DNA of 46,152 bases, taken from Gemmatimonadetes bacterium bin94 (GTDB lineage Bacteria; Gemmatimonadota; Gemmatimonadetes; Longimicrobiales; Gaopeijiaceae). The DNA is taken from positions 1-46,152 of the forward strand of contig MPNE01000033.1 of assembly GCA_002238865.1 (NCBI GenBank), written 5' to 3'. Positions within the stretch are counted from its first letter, which is position 1, and each line of letters starts with the position of its first letter. The notes beneath the pieces are model-generated. The model saw nothing but the letters and a program-made list of their open reading frames with translations. It was not told the DNA's origin and made no database searches. Both the position numbers and the translations under genes were made by a program. This document shows, piece after piece, positions 16,436-25,878 of the stretch.

Positions 16436-19267
16436 CTACGGCACCTTCTGTTCCGGCAGCAGAACGAACTTTGCGTACTGGTCGGTGCGCAGGTAGCGCA
16501 TTGCGGCCTGCTGAACCTGCTCGGCCGTCCAGCTCTCGATGAGTTCGTAGCTCGGAATGTCACGGAAGTCGCGGCCAAGCACCTCGAAGGAAGCCAGCTG
16601 CCTCAGCCAGAACGCGTTCTCCTCCAGGCTGGTCTCCCGGGAACGCCGCTGGGTCTCCCGCACCTTGGCCACGGTCTCCGCGTCCGGCCCATCGGCCCTG
16701 AGGCGCTCGATCTCCTCGAACACCACTGCCGACAGCTCGTCGGCGCGAGCCGGGTCAGATCCGAAGCTCACCTGTACGCGGTACTCCTCGTCGGGCCGGG
16801 TGGACAGCGAAGCGCTCACGCCCACACCGTACGTTCCGCCCATGTCCTCCCGCAGCAGCTCCCGCAGTCGAATGCGAAGGATGCCGGCCAGCGCGGTCAT
16901 TGCGTTCGACTCCTCCAGCGAGTATTCGGCGTCGCCGGCGAAGATGATCCGGGTCTGGCTTTGCGGCTCCAGACCCTTGTGCACGACCTTTTCGATGACC
17001 CCGGAAGGGGGGTCCACGCCGACGTCCACCCAGGTCTCGACCCGGCCCAGGTTGGGCAGTGACCCGAGGTACCGCTCCACAAGGGGCCTGATCTCATCGA
17101 GCTCGAAGGCCCCGACGAAGTAGAAGGTGAAGTCGCTGGCATCCGCGAAGCGGTCCTGATACTGGCCGTAGATCTCATCGAGGTCGGCCTCCTGGAGCGC
17201 CTCCAGCGTCTGCGCCAGGCTCTGAACCCGCGGATGCCCCTGTGCCATGGTCACGGAGATCGTGTCCGAGAAGACGGCGTTGGGGGCCGCCCCCATGTTG
17301 CCGAGGAACCCCAGCTGCATCGCCTTCATGGCCTCGAACGCGGTTTCATCCTTGCGCGGCGCATGGAAGTACAGGTAGACAAGCTGGAACGCCGTCTCCA
17401 GGTCCTTGGGCGACGCCGAGCCTCTCATCCCCTCCGACAGCTCACCCACGGTTGGCGAAACCGACGCCACCTTGCCGGTCAGCTTCTTCTGAAGTGCGGT
17501 CTGGTCGAATTCGCCGACCCCCGCCTGGCCCACGAACACCGCCAGGGTAGCGCTCATGTACTGATCGTCCGACACCAGTGAGCTGCCTCCCGGGCTGGTC
17601 GCGGAAAAACGGATCTCGTCGTCCTTGAAGTCGGTCGGCTTCAGGACCACGCGGACCCCGTTCTCGAGGGTCCAGACCGTCACGCCCACCTCTTCCGCAA
17701 CGTCCTCCGACACGACGGGCGACCCCTCGGGAATCGTCGCCAACAGCGGGGCGTCCGTCGCAGCGTCCTCGTAGGGCGCGATGTCCTTGCCTCCGATCCC
17801 GGCAAAGACGCCGACCATGTCCTCCTCGGTGGGTATCTCCAACCCTTCCTTCTCCGGCGAATTGACGAGGATGACCCGGCCCTGCTCGGTGAGCCACCCC
17901 TGCGCCACCCCGTCGACCTCGGCAAGCGTGATCCCGGGCAGCAGCGCCCCCGCCAGAGCTGCACGCGTCTCGACGCTCGGATAGCTGTTGCCCTGAAGGA
18001 ATACCTGGGTGTAGCGGTTGGCGAGCGACGCCGATTCCACGTTGTCCTTCTCGGCGAGGCTCCGCTCGTACGACCGCATCATATCGATCTTCTGCCGGTC
18101 CAGTTCGGTGGCGGTGAACCCGTGCCGCACCACCCGTTCCGCTTCGGTAAGCAACGCATCGAGTCCCCGCTCGACCCCACCCTCCGGGACCATGGCGGCG
18201 AGCTGGAATGCGTCCACCCCCCGCACGAAGGCTCCCCGCCCCCCAAAGCCCATCACGAAGGGCGGATCGGCCTGCAGGCGCAATTCGTTCAGCCTGTTGT
18301 TGAGCATCCCGGAGTAGAGACCCTGGACGAGGGTGCGGCGGAAGTCGCCGATGGTCCCCCGCGGCGCCGGCGCCTGCTTGTACATAACGGCAACCTGGCT
18401 TTGCGCGGCCTCCACGTCGCTGGCAATTGCCACGCGCGAGGGCTGATCGATCGGTACCGTCACGTTGATCCGCGGACGCGGATCCGCCGGGTTGAGGAGT
18501 CCGCTGAAGCGCTCCCGGATCAACGCCTCGATCTCGCTACCATCGAAGTCGCCGACCGCGACGATGGCCATCAGGTCGGGGCGGTACCAATCCGCGTAGA
18601 AGCGCTGTAGCACCTCGGGGGGAGCCGACTCGAGTATCTCCGGCTTCCCGATCGGGAGGCGCTCCCCGTACAGCGACCCCTCGAACATGACAGGGAACTG
18701 CTCATCCTGCATGCGTGCCTGGGCCCCGCGGCGGCCTCGCCACTCCTCGATCACGACACCCCGTTCCTTGTCGACCTCCTCGGGGTCGAACAGCAGGCCC
18801 TGCGCCCAGTCCTCGAGGATCTGGAACCCGGTCGACAACACCTCGGGGTCGTCCATCGGCACACGCAGCATGTACACGGTCTCGTCGAAGCTCGTGTAGG
18901 CGTTGACGTGGGGCCCGAACTGCATCCCGATCGATTCCAGGTAGTTGACCAGCGCCTGCTTTTCGAAGTTGCGGGTCCCGTTGAAGGCCATATGCTCGAC
19001 GAAGTGCGCCAATCCGAGCTGGTCGTCGTCCTCGAGGATCGACCCGGCGTTGACCAGGAGCCGCAAATCGGCCCGGTTCTCCGGCTGATCGTTTTCGTGC
19101 ACGAAGTAGGTGAGTCCGTTGTCCAGCGTTCCGGTGAGGACGGCCGGGTCCGGGGGGATGGGCACGGTCGGGTCGGGCGTCTGCGCGGCCGCGCCGGTCG
19201 CGGCGACGGCAGTGATCGCGGCAAGTCGCATCGCGACGGACAATGGACGACATGACGAAGCATTCAT
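16436..19267 (-). CDS. M16 family zinc metalloprotease, exported
   Basis: The protein is 943 aa. ATG 19267 is chosen because GGGAG lies 8 nt upstream and the N-terminus is then a signal peptide ending AATGAAAQ (about residue 29). The inverted zinc motif HFVEH is at 88-92, and the third ligand is Glu174 or Glu175 in ERGVVIEEW. Two M16 halves follow: an active N-terminal half (about 45-480), then an inactive-type half starting near TLENGVRVVLKPTDFKDDEI with a C-terminal GGTYGVGVSASLS segment. The layout resembles PqqL-like periplasmic peptidases, which degrade peptides or small proteins. It is about 120 nt downstream of radC on the same strand. No peptide-synthesis operon is present, so a housekeeping periplasmic role is likely. 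Confidence 0.92.
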   Translation of the reverse strand: MNASSCRPLSVAMRLAAITAVAATGAAAQTPDPTVPIPPDPAVLTGTLDNGLTYFVHENDQPENRADLRLLVNAGSILEDDDQLGLAHFVEHMAFNGTRNFEKQALVNYLESIGMQFGPHVNAYTSFDETVYMLRVPMDDPEVLSTGFQILEDWAQGLLFDPEEVDKERGVVIEEWRGRRGAQARMQDEQFPVMFEGSLYGERLPIGKPEILESAPPEVLQRFYADWYRPDLMAIVAVGDFDGSEIEALIRERFSGLLNPADPRPRINVTVPIDQPSRVAIASDVEAAQSQVAVMYKQAPAPRGTIGDFRRTLVQGLYSGMLNNRLNELRLQADPPFVMGFGGRGAFVRGVDAFQLAAMVPEGGVERGLDALLTEAERVVRHGFTATELDRQKIDMMRSYERSLAEKDNVESASLANRYTQVFLQGNSYPSVETRAALAGALLPGITLAEVDGVAQGWLTEQGRVILVNSPEKEGLEIPTEEDMVGVFAGIGGKDIAPYEDAATDAPLLATIPEGSPVVSEDVAEEVGVTVWTLENGVRVVLKPTDFKDDEIRFSATSPGGSSLVSDDQYMSATLAVFVGQAGVGEFDQTALQKKLTGKVASVSPTVGELSEGMRGSASPKDLETAFQLVYLYFHAPRKDETAFEAMKAMQLGFLGNMGAAPNAVFSDTISVTMAQGHPRVQSLAQTLEALQEADLDEIYGQYQDRFADASDFTFYFVGAFELDEIRPLVERYLGSLPNLGRVETWVDVGVDPPSGVIEKVVHKGLEPQSQTRIIFAGDAEYSLEESNAMTALAGILRIRLRELLREDMGGTYGVGVSASLSTRPDEEYRVQVSFGSDPARADELSAVVFEEIERLRADGPDAETVAKVRETQRRSRETSLEENAFWLRQLASFEVLGRDFRDIPSYELIESWTAEQVQQAAMRYLRTDQYAKFVLLPEQKVP

Positions 19268-19286
19268 CGGACTTTCTCCCGGAAAC

Positions 19287-19298
19287 TGTGCATGCACA
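19287..19298. other. 12-bp perfect palindrome in the M16 leader
   Basis: TGTGCATGCACA lies 20 bp upstream of the M16 protease start codon, close to its ribosome-binding site. It could be a regulator site or just chance. Its internal ATG opens a 9-codon reading frame (MHSFREKVR) whose TGA overlaps the protease ATG. Confidence 0.4.
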
Positions 19299-19385
19299 AC
19301 GGCAGCCGCACGGCAGCGCGACCCTCGGAAGGTGTCATGTTGCGGACCGGAACACAAACCGCTCCGACCCGCTCCCGTGGCGGCG

Positions 19386-20072
19386 TCAGCCGGCCCCGTC
19401 CGCCCCCCGCAAGAGCCCCCTCCCCGCCAGCGAAGAAAACGTGCCGCCCGCGACGATGACGTGGTCCAATACAGGGATCCCGAGCTGCTCCCCCGCCTTG
19501 CCGAGCTGCCGCGTAACCTTGAGGTCCTCCGCCGAGGCCTCCGGGTTCCCCGACGGGTGATTGTGGACCAGGATCAGGGCCGCTGCCCTGAGCACGATCG
19601 CGTCGCGGAACACCTCGCGGGGATGGATCAGGGACGCGTCGAGGATGCCTCGCGTAACCTGCCGTTGACAGATCGGGACGTTCTGCGAATTGAGGAGGAG
19701 GACGTGGAACTCCTCGTGCGCGAGGTGAGCCATGACGGGCGCGAAGATGTCGTGGACATCGCCCGGCCCGGTGATGGGGTCTTCGCGGTCCGCGCGCGCC
19801 GATCCGACGCGCTTCCCGAGCTCGATCGCCGCAACGATCCGGGCCGCCATCGCGGGACCTATCCCCGGGATTGCGACCAACCGCCCCGCGTCCATCTGCG
19901 CAAGGTCGCGAAGGTGGTCGCCCGAGAGGTCGAACACCCGGTCGGCGAGCGTTCCGGCCGGCGCAGCACGGTTGCCGGACCCGATCACGAGCGACAGAAG
20001 CTCGTGCTCCGACAGAGGACCGGCACCCAGGCGCCTCAGTCTCTCGGAGGGGTGGCCCTCCGCGGGGTGCAC
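19386..20072 (-). CDS. radC: RadC family JAB/MPN-domain protein
   Basis: The protein is 228 aa from GTG 20072, only 5 nt after the secA stop. The N-terminal part has a UPF0758-type region with a helix-hairpin-helix segment (IPGIGPAMAARI, 68-79). The C-terminal part is a JAMM metalloprotease-like fold with Glu120/121 (AHEEFHVLLLN), His170-x-His172 (LVHNHPSGNPEASAED) and Asp183. The family is named for a misassigned DNA-repair locus; its molecular role is still unsettled, although the zinc site is intact here. Position after secA suggests it is simply carried at the end of the long operon. The start is less sure than the identity. Confidence 0.9.
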   Translation of the reverse strand: MHPAEGHPSERLRRLGAGPLSEHELLSLVIGSGNRAAPAGTLADRVFDLSGDHLRDLAQMDAGRLVAIPGIGPAMAARIVAAIELGKRVGSARADREDPITGPGDVHDIFAPVMAHLAHEEFHVLLLNSQNVPICQRQVTRGILDASLIHPREVFRDAIVLRAAALILVHNHPSGNPEASAEDLKVTRQLGKAGEQLGIPVLDHVIVAGGTFSSLAGRGLLRGADGAG

Positions 20073-20077
20073 CGCCG

Positions 20078-23000
20078 CTAGCCCGCCGCCCCGTGACACT
20101 TCTTGTACTTCCGTCCGCTTCCACAGGGACAGGGAGCGTTGCGGCCGGGCGCCTTGGCCACGGCGACCGGTGTCTTGCGCCGCTCCTCGCCCCGGTTGGT
20201 CGCCAGGCGCCGCACGTCGGGTCCGGCTGCGGGATCCATGGCCGCGCCGCGCCGCGCGCCGGACGCCACGCCCATGGAATCCAGCGTCCCACCGGCTTGT
20301 CGGCCCACCGAGGCTGCCGCCCGCTCCGCACCTCCTCCCTGCCTGCGGGGGTCGGGGCTTCCCGGCGCCCGCAGTCCGCCGCCCGGCGAGTCCGACGGTC
20401 CGGAGTACGCGAGCCTTCGCTGACCCTGGTAGCGCATCGTCGGCCGCTGCTCGAGCCGTACACGGAAGAACTGCCGGGTGATGGTGCGCCGGATGTCGTC
20501 CATGAGGCCCACGAACATCTCGTAGGCTTCCTTCTTGTACTCGACCAGCGGATCCTTCTGTCCCCAACCCCGGAAGCCGATCGACGCCTTCAGGTGGTCT
20601 AGGTCGTAGAGGTGGTCCTTCCACTTGCCGTCGATGGTCGACAGCATGACGAAGCTCATGACCCGCTCGCCGTGCTCGCCGAAGGACTCGATCTTCCGAT
20701 CGAAGGCTTCCTGAACGGCCTCTTCCGCGACCCGAAGCACCTCTCCGCGGTCCACCTCCTCGGGGTCGTCCTCGTTGTCGAGCGCGGGGAGCACGGTGTG
20801 GAGGTCGAGCAGCATCCGCTGCCTCAACCCGCCGACCTCGATCCCCTCTTCCAGCTGTGACTCGGGCAGGTTTTCCTCGAAGACGACATCCATCGTGTGA
20901 TGGATCATCTCCCAGATCTCGCCCTTCAGATCCTCGCCACCCTCCAGGGCGAAGAGGCGCAGGTCGTAGATGACCTCGCGCTGCTGGTTCATGACGTCGT
21001 CGTAGTCCAGCAGCCGCTTTCGCGCTTCGAAGTTGTTGCCCTCGACCCGCTTCTGGGCCCGGCCGATCGATCGGGTGACGAGCGGGTGCGTGATGACCTC
21101 GCCCTCGTCCGCCCCCATCCGCTCCATGGCCCCGGCTATGCGCTCCATGCCACCGAAGAGGCGCATCAGGTCGTCCTCGAGCGAGAGGAAGAACTGCGAT
21201 GCGCCCGGATCGCCCTGGCGACCCGCACGGCCGCGCAGCTGGCGGTCGATCCGGCGGGCTTCGTGCCGCTCCGACCCCAGGATATGAAGGCCGCCGTCCT
21301 CGATCAGGAAGTCTCCGGGCTTGCCGTCCAGCTCCTCGTAGCGGGTCGGGTCGGTCGGCGCGACCGTCTCCAGCTCCAGATCCCGTTCCAGCGCCCAGTC
21401 GATGGTGCGCGGGTCGGTCACTCCCGGTCCGAGTTTGATGTCCGTGCCCCGCCCGGCCATGTTCGTCGCGATCGTCACCGCGCCCGGCCGCCCCGCCTCG
21501 ATCACGATCTGGGACTCGCGCTTGTGCTGCTTGGCGTTGAGGACGTTGTGCCCGATGCCCCGCCGCCTGAGCATGCGCGACAGCGTCTCGGATACCTCCA
21601 CGTTGGTGGTACCGACAAGAACGGGCAGCTCCAGGCGGTGGAGGCGCTCGATCTCGTCCATGATGGCCGTGTACTTCTCCCGCTTGGTGCGGAAGATCAG
21701 GTCGTCACGGTCGTCACGCTCGATGGGCCGGTTGGTGGGAATGACCGAGACGTCCAGGTTGTAGATCTGGTGGAACTCGGTCTCCTCGGTCTCCGCCGTA
21801 CCCGTCATCCCCGCAAGCTTGTCGTACATGCGGAAGTAGTTCTGGATCGTGATCGTCGCCAGGGTCTGGGTCTCCCCACGGATTTCGACCCCTTCCTTGG
21901 CCTCGACGGCCTGGTGGAGCCCGTCGCTCCACCGTCGGCCCGGCATCTGCCGTCCGGTGAATTCGTCCACGATGACGATGGCGCCGTTGTCACCGATGAT
22001 GTAGCGCTCGTCCTTGTGGAAGAGGGTGTAGGCCTTGAGCAGCTGGTGGATAACGTGGATGCGCTGCGATTTGTCCGCGTATTCCGTCTCCAGCTCCGCG
22101 ATCCTCGCCCGCTTCTCGTCAATGGAGAGGTCTTCGTCTTCCTGGATCTCTCCGACGACCTCCGAAAGATCGGGCACGACAAAGGCCTGGGGGTCGCCCG
22201 GCGACAGTTCGTCCAGCCCTGCGTCCGAGAGGTGGACGTTCTGTCCCTTCTCGTCCATGGCGAAGAGCAGCATCTCGTCGACTTCGTAGAGACGCTTCTC
22301 GCGCATGTAGTCGCCCTCGACCTTCTCCACCAGCTTCACAAGCGCCGGCTGGTCCGCGAACAGCTTCATCAGGCGCTTGTTCTTCGGGCCACCTCGCTTC
22401 GCGGCGAGCAGCTTCTCACCCGCCGCGAATTCATCCTCCTCGGCCTCCAGGCCCGCAACCGCTCCCGCGATCAGCCGGTTGACCATGCGGCTCTGCTTGC
22501 GGTGCAGGGCGCCCACCGACGGCGCCATCTCCTTGAAGGGCGTGGACGTGTCGCGGCTGACCGGCCCCGAAATGATCAGGGGCGTCCGCGCCTCGTCGAT
22601 CAGGATGGAATCGACCTCGTCGATGATCGCGTAGTGGTGCGCTCGCTGAACCCGCTGTTCCAGCGAATGGACCATGTTGTCGCGCAGGTAGTCGAAGCCG
22701 AATTCGTTGTTGGTCCCGTAGGTGATGTCGGCGTTGTAGGCGCCGCGGCGCTCCTGGGTGCCCGGCTCGTGGAGATCGATGCAGTCCACCGTGAGGCCGA
22801 GCAGCGTGTAGATGGCGCCCATCCACTCGGCGTCGCGCTGGGCCAGGTACGAGTTCACGGTGACCAGGTGGGCACCCCGGCCCGCCAGGGCGTTCAGGTA
22901 GAGCGGCATGGTGGCCACGAGGGTCTTCCCCTCTCCGGTGGCCATCTCCGAGGCGCGCCCCCGATGCAGCTGGACCGCCCCGATGAGCTGCACGTCGTAG

Positions 23001-23416
23001 GGGATCATGTCCCAGACCAGCGTCTGCCCCGTGACCTTGACCTCCTGACCGCAGAGACGCCGGCAAGCCTCCTTCACGACCGCGAACGCCTCCGGCTGGA
23101 TCTCCTCCAGCATCTCCGCCAGTTGGCTCTTGTACTCTTCCTCGAGCTTGCCGATCTGGAGGCTGAGGATCTCCCGCTCCTCCGGATCGGTGAGCGTGCG
23201 CTTCCGTGCCCGGATGGACTCGATCTCGGACAGCGTCGCCTCCGTGTGCTCGGCGATCCGTTCCCTGAACTCGTCGGTCTTCCCTCTGAGCTCTTCCGTG
23301 GAGAGCGCCGTCAGGGAGGCGTAGTGTTTGTTGATCTCATCGACCAGGGGCGCCAATCGCCTGACTTCGCGCGCGTGCCGGGAACCGACGATCTTCTTGA
23401 TGATTTTCTTGATCAT
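20078..23416 (-). CDS. secA: Preprotein translocase ATPase SecA
   Basis: The protein is 1112 aa, longer than the 800-900 usual for SecA. Motor motifs are intact: Walker A MATGEGKT (Lys164), IIDEVDSILIDEARTPL, the preprotein-binding domain, MAGRGTDIKLG and QLRGRAGRQGDPG. Extra length comes from an N-terminal coiled-coil stretch (about 52-105), acidic insertions around 320-450, and a Gly/Pro/Ala-rich linker (about 1000-1085). It ends in a SEC-C zinc motif (CPCGSGRKYKKCHG: Cys1096, Cys1098, Cys1107, His1108), which binds SecB or ribosomes. It drives Sec-dependent export through SecYEG; secY is in this same window. ATG overlaps the nadD stop by 4 nt (ATGA). Confidence 0.97.
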   Translation of the reverse strand: MIKKIIKKIVGSRHAREVRRLAPLVDEINKHYASLTALSTEELRGKTDEFRERIAEHTEATLSEIESIRARKRTLTDPEEREILSLQIGKLEEEYKSQLAEMLEEIQPEAFAVVKEACRRLCGQEVKVTGQTLVWDMIPYDVQLIGAVQLHRGRASEMATGEGKTLVATMPLYLNALAGRGAHLVTVNSYLAQRDAEWMGAIYTLLGLTVDCIDLHEPGTQERRGAYNADITYGTNNEFGFDYLRDNMVHSLEQRVQRAHHYAIIDEVDSILIDEARTPLIISGPVSRDTSTPFKEMAPSVGALHRKQSRMVNRLIAGAVAGLEAEEDEFAAGEKLLAAKRGGPKNKRLMKLFADQPALVKLVEKVEGDYMREKRLYEVDEMLLFAMDEKGQNVHLSDAGLDELSPGDPQAFVVPDLSEVVGEIQEDEDLSIDEKRARIAELETEYADKSQRIHVIHQLLKAYTLFHKDERYIIGDNGAIVIVDEFTGRQMPGRRWSDGLHQAVEAKEGVEIRGETQTLATITIQNYFRMYDKLAGMTGTAETEETEFHQIYNLDVSVIPTNRPIERDDRDDLIFRTKREKYTAIMDEIERLHRLELPVLVGTTNVEVSETLSRMLRRRGIGHNVLNAKQHKRESQIVIEAGRPGAVTIATNMAGRGTDIKLGPGVTDPRTIDWALERDLELETVAPTDPTRYEELDGKPGDFLIEDGGLHILGSERHEARRIDRQLRGRAGRQGDPGASQFFLSLEDDLMRLFGGMERIAGAMERMGADEGEVITHPLVTRSIGRAQKRVEGNNFEARKRLLDYDDVMNQQREVIYDLRLFALEGGEDLKGEIWEMIHHTMDVVFEENLPESQLEEGIEVGGLRQRMLLDLHTVLPALDNEDDPEEVDRGEVLRVAEEAVQEAFDRKIESFGEHGERVMSFVMLSTIDGKWKDHLYDLDHLKASIGFRGWGQKDPLVEYKKEAYEMFVGLMDDIRRTITRQFFRVRLEQRPTMRYQGQRRLAYSGPSDSPGGGLRAPGSPDPRRQGGGAERAAASVGRQAGGTLDSMGVASGARRGAAMDPAAGPDVRRLATNRGEERRKTPVAVAKAPGRNAPCPCGSGRKYKKCHGAAG

Positions 23417-24087
23417 TCTGCCGTTCGGATCCCCCCGGGAACGAAGGTCTCCGCCTCTTCTGGCTTCCTTGGCTCCCCACCGCTTCGCGGCCGGTGCGCC
23501 TGGTAAAGTCGTTCACTCTCAATAATGGACATCACGCGGGTCACGACCATGGCTCGAACGGACTTCCCGAGGCGGACCCTCTCCCGGATGCGGGTCGACG
23601 AGACGTCGACCGGCGTCACGGAGACGATCCGCACGGGAAAATCCACCTCGTCGGACAGCCCTCCCTTCGCGGCCCCGGCCCTGGAAATCGCAACCACCTC
23701 GGCCAGTTCCAAGATCGCGTCCGGCTCCCTCCATCGCGAGAACCCGGCCAACAGGTCGTCTCCGATCACCAGCATCAGCGACCAGTCCGGATGAGCCGCC
23801 TTCAGCGCTCGCAGCGTATCGACAGTGTACGATACACCCCCCCGCTCCAACTCCAGTTCACAAAGCTCGAACCTGGGGTCGTTGCGTATGGTGGCACTTA
23901 CCATCCGGCTACGCACCTCTGCCGACGTGACCGGCCATCCGGTCTTGTGGGGCGGGGTCGATGCCGGAACCCAGAGCACCCGGTCCAGACCGACCACATC
24001 CGCGACCTCTGCGGCCACGACTGCATGGCCCCGGTGGGGCGGATCAAAGGTGCCGCCGAAGACGCCTACCCGCGGACCGCCGTCCAT
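23413..24087 (-). CDS. nadD: Nicotinate-nucleotide adenylyltransferase
   Basis: The protein is 224 aa from ATG 24087, with GGAG about 10 nt upstream. The nucleotidyltransferase signature GGTFDPPHRGH (11-21), the VPASTPPHK loop, the GDDLLAGFSRWREPDAIL segment and the C-terminal SSTRIRERV (motif of the ISSTxIR type) identify NadD. It transfers AMP to nicotinate mononucleotide in NAD synthesis. It is longer than the ORF neighbours' typical partners would require only at the C-terminus, where about 25 residues after YQAHR are charged and probably disordered. Its start lies inside bamD (22-nt overlap) and its stop inside the secA start, so translation is coupled on both sides. Confidence 0.95.
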   Translation of the reverse strand: MDGGPRVGVFGGTFDPPHRGHAVVAAEVADVVGLDRVLWVPASTPPHKTGWPVTSAEVRSRMVSATIRNDPRFELCELELERGGVSYTVDTLRALKAAHPDWSLMLVIGDDLLAGFSRWREPDAILELAEVVAISRAGAAKGGLSDEVDFPVRIVSVTPVDVSSTRIRERVRLGKSVRAMVVTRVMSIIESERLYQAHRPRSGGEPRKPEEAETFVPGGIRTAE

Positions 24088-24878
24088 GCCATCAGTCTCT
24101 CCGGTCGTGGAGGAGCGCGGCTTCTGACCACCGAGACCGTGTCGCTCGCCGCCGGCTGCTCGAGAGCCTTTGCCTCGGGCGAGTCCGGGTAGGTCTGCAG
24201 CAGCCTGGTCCTGAACTCCTCCTCCTGCTCGTCCCACTCCCACTGCTCGTAGATCTCGATGAGGCGCGCAATGGCCTTCGGCGCAACCTCGGTTTGGGGA
24301 AACACGTCCAGAATGTCGAGAAAGACGAGCTCCGCCGACGGATAAATGTCTCGCTGGAAGTAGAAGTGCCCTTCCCCGTACGCCTTCTCGGCCAGCTTCG
24401 CGTGCATTTCCCGAGCCACGACCGCCGCTGAATCTCCCACGGGCATGCCCTGGAAGTCACTGGCTACGTTCTGGCAGGTGGTGCGCGCCTGAATGGTATA
24501 CTGCTGATCCCGCTGGGGATGCGGAGACATCGCCGCATAGGAACGGCAAAGACCCATCCACGCTTCGAGGGTACGATCGTGATCCGGGTACACCTGCACA
24601 ATGCGGGTGTACTCCGACACCGCGCTCAGAAACTGGTCGTCCGAGAGGAAGGACCGGGCCAGGTAGTGGCGCGCCTCGACGGCCTGTTCGAAGCCCGGGA
24701 AGGTGAGGACCAGGCGCTCGAAAGCGCGGCGCGCCTCTCCCCAATCACCCTCGTCGAACGCGCGCTGGCCGTGCTCGAAGAGCTGTTCGGGCGTCCAGCC
24801 GGAATACGGTGGCGCCGATGCGCACGCTACTCCCAGCAGGCTCATCAGGGCACCGGCAGCAACGGAACGACTCAGCAC
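24066..24878 (-). CDS. bamD: Outer membrane assembly lipoprotein BamD (YfiO family)
   Basis: The protein is 270 aa from GTG 24878, overlapping the upstream TPR gene stop. The signal peptide ends in a lipobox (LLGVAC, Cys19), so it is a lipid-anchored periplasmic protein. TPR-like helices follow: LFEHGQRAFDEGDWGEARRAFERLVLTFPG, AVEARHYLARSFLSDDQFLSAVSEYTRIVQVYPDH and later GEGHFYFQRDIYPSAELVFLDILDVFP. This is the YfiO/BamD pattern; BamD works with BamA to insert beta-barrel proteins into the outer membrane. It supports a diderm envelope. The last 25 residues, which overlap nadD, are probably not structured. Confidence 0.9.
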   Translation of the reverse strand: MLSRSVAAGALMSLLGVACASAPPYSGWTPEQLFEHGQRAFDEGDWGEARRAFERLVLTFPGFEQAVEARHYLARSFLSDDQFLSAVSEYTRIVQVYPDHDRTLEAWMGLCRSYAAMSPHPQRDQQYTIQARTTCQNVASDFQGMPVGDSAAVVAREMHAKLAEKAYGEGHFYFQRDIYPSAELVFLDILDVFPQTEVAPKAIARLIEIYEQWEWDEQEEEFRTRLLQTYPDSPEAKALEQPAASDTVSVVRSRAPPRPERLMAWTAVRG

Positions 24879-25861
24879 GGGGTACCCTCCCCATCGCTGA
24901 ACCTGATCTCGTCCACCCGGTCGAGCGCTCGCCGAACCAGGGATCCCGAGCCGGAAGCGTCAGCGTCCGTCACGGCACGGTAGGCATTCAGTGCGGCCGC
25001 GCAGTCTCCGAGCTTGACAAGAATCTCGCCCTTCTCGAAATAGGCCTGGGCAAGCAGCGTTCTGGGCTCCTGCAACTCGAGGACCGCGTCCAGGTGCTGC
25101 AACGCCTCGTCCACGGAGCCCTCCTCAGCAACCTCCAGGGCCATCTGGAAGGAACACGATCCCACATGCCAGCGAACTTCGTCCTCGCGCCGGGGCGCCA
25201 GCTCGCGAAACTCTTCCAGAAAGATGAGGGCGCTCTCGCAGTCGCCGATCTCCTCGTGGGCAAGTGCCGTCTCGAGGATGATGTCGGGATCGGCCCGGTT
25301 CTCCCCGAGCGCCCTCAGATAGAGCGGCCGGGCCCGGCCGTATTCGCCGCTGTTGCTGTAGTGCCGTGCCATGGGCAGCGCCAGCTCCTCGACCGCGAGC
25401 CCGGGCCGGAAGTGCAACGCCGCCTCCATCGCGGAAGCCATCCCGTAGTTGTCCCTCGACTGGTGGGCCCGCCTGGCCAGCGCGACCAGATCGGACACCG
25501 CCTGGTCCGCATGGACGCTGTCCTGGGCGACGGCTTCATCGTAAAGGGCCCGGGCTTCGTCGACCCGCCCCAGCGCCACGTAGGCGTGGGCCGCGCGGAC
25601 CGCGCCCGCCGTGCCCGGATCTTCGCGAAGCAGGGATAGACGGTATTCGGCCAGAGCCTCGTCGTAGTCCCCCCGGGCGAAGGCGCGGTCGCCGCGAATC
25701 CGGGCGGTCTCGCCCGCGGGATCCGTGCCGCACGCGCCGGCAAGAGGAAGAAGCAACGCCAGGAAGAGGACGACCCTCAATTCCCGGTGGCCCGATGGGC
25801 CGGCCCGCTCTCCACTCTGCCGCTTTCGTCGCTGCTCTGCGTACACCTGTCGATTTCGCAT
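24872..25861 (-). CDS. TPR-repeat lipoprotein
   Basis: The protein is 329 aa from ATG 25861. A basic N-region is followed by a hydrophobic core and lipobox (LAGAC, Cys44); the unusually long N-region suggests that a TTG near 25780 may be the true start. The mature part is a chain of tetratricopeptide-like helices: RGDRAFARGDYDEALAEYRLSLL, AHAYVALGRVDEARALYDEAV, HEEIGDCESALIFLEEFREL and AQAYFEKGEILVKLGDCAAALNAYRAV. Such repeats bind other proteins. It sits directly upstream of bamD, with overlapping stop and start, and may help envelope assembly. No specific family beyond TPR lipoprotein was recognised. Confidence 0.82.
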   Translation of the reverse strand: MRNRQVYAEQRRKRQSGERAGPSGHRELRVVLFLALLLPLAGACGTDPAGETARIRGDRAFARGDYDEALAEYRLSLLREDPGTAGAVRAAHAYVALGRVDEARALYDEAVAQDSVHADQAVSDLVALARRAHQSRDNYGMASAMEAALHFRPGLAVEELALPMARHYSNSGEYGRARPLYLRALGENRADPDIILETALAHEEIGDCESALIFLEEFRELAPRREDEVRWHVGSCSFQMALEVAEEGSVDEALQHLDAVLELQEPRTLLAQAYFEKGEILVKLGDCAAALNAYRAVTDADASGSGSLVRRALDRVDEIRFSDGEGTPC

Positions 25862-25878
25862 GTAATCGCCGGCCCGCT

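Noticed and set aside
20897-23506. Long open frame (869 codons) on the plus strand opposite secA
   Set aside because: It mirrors the codon phase of secA in a high-GC gene; the translation is rich in Arg/Val/Leu/His with no recognisable domain. secA is certain on the other strand.
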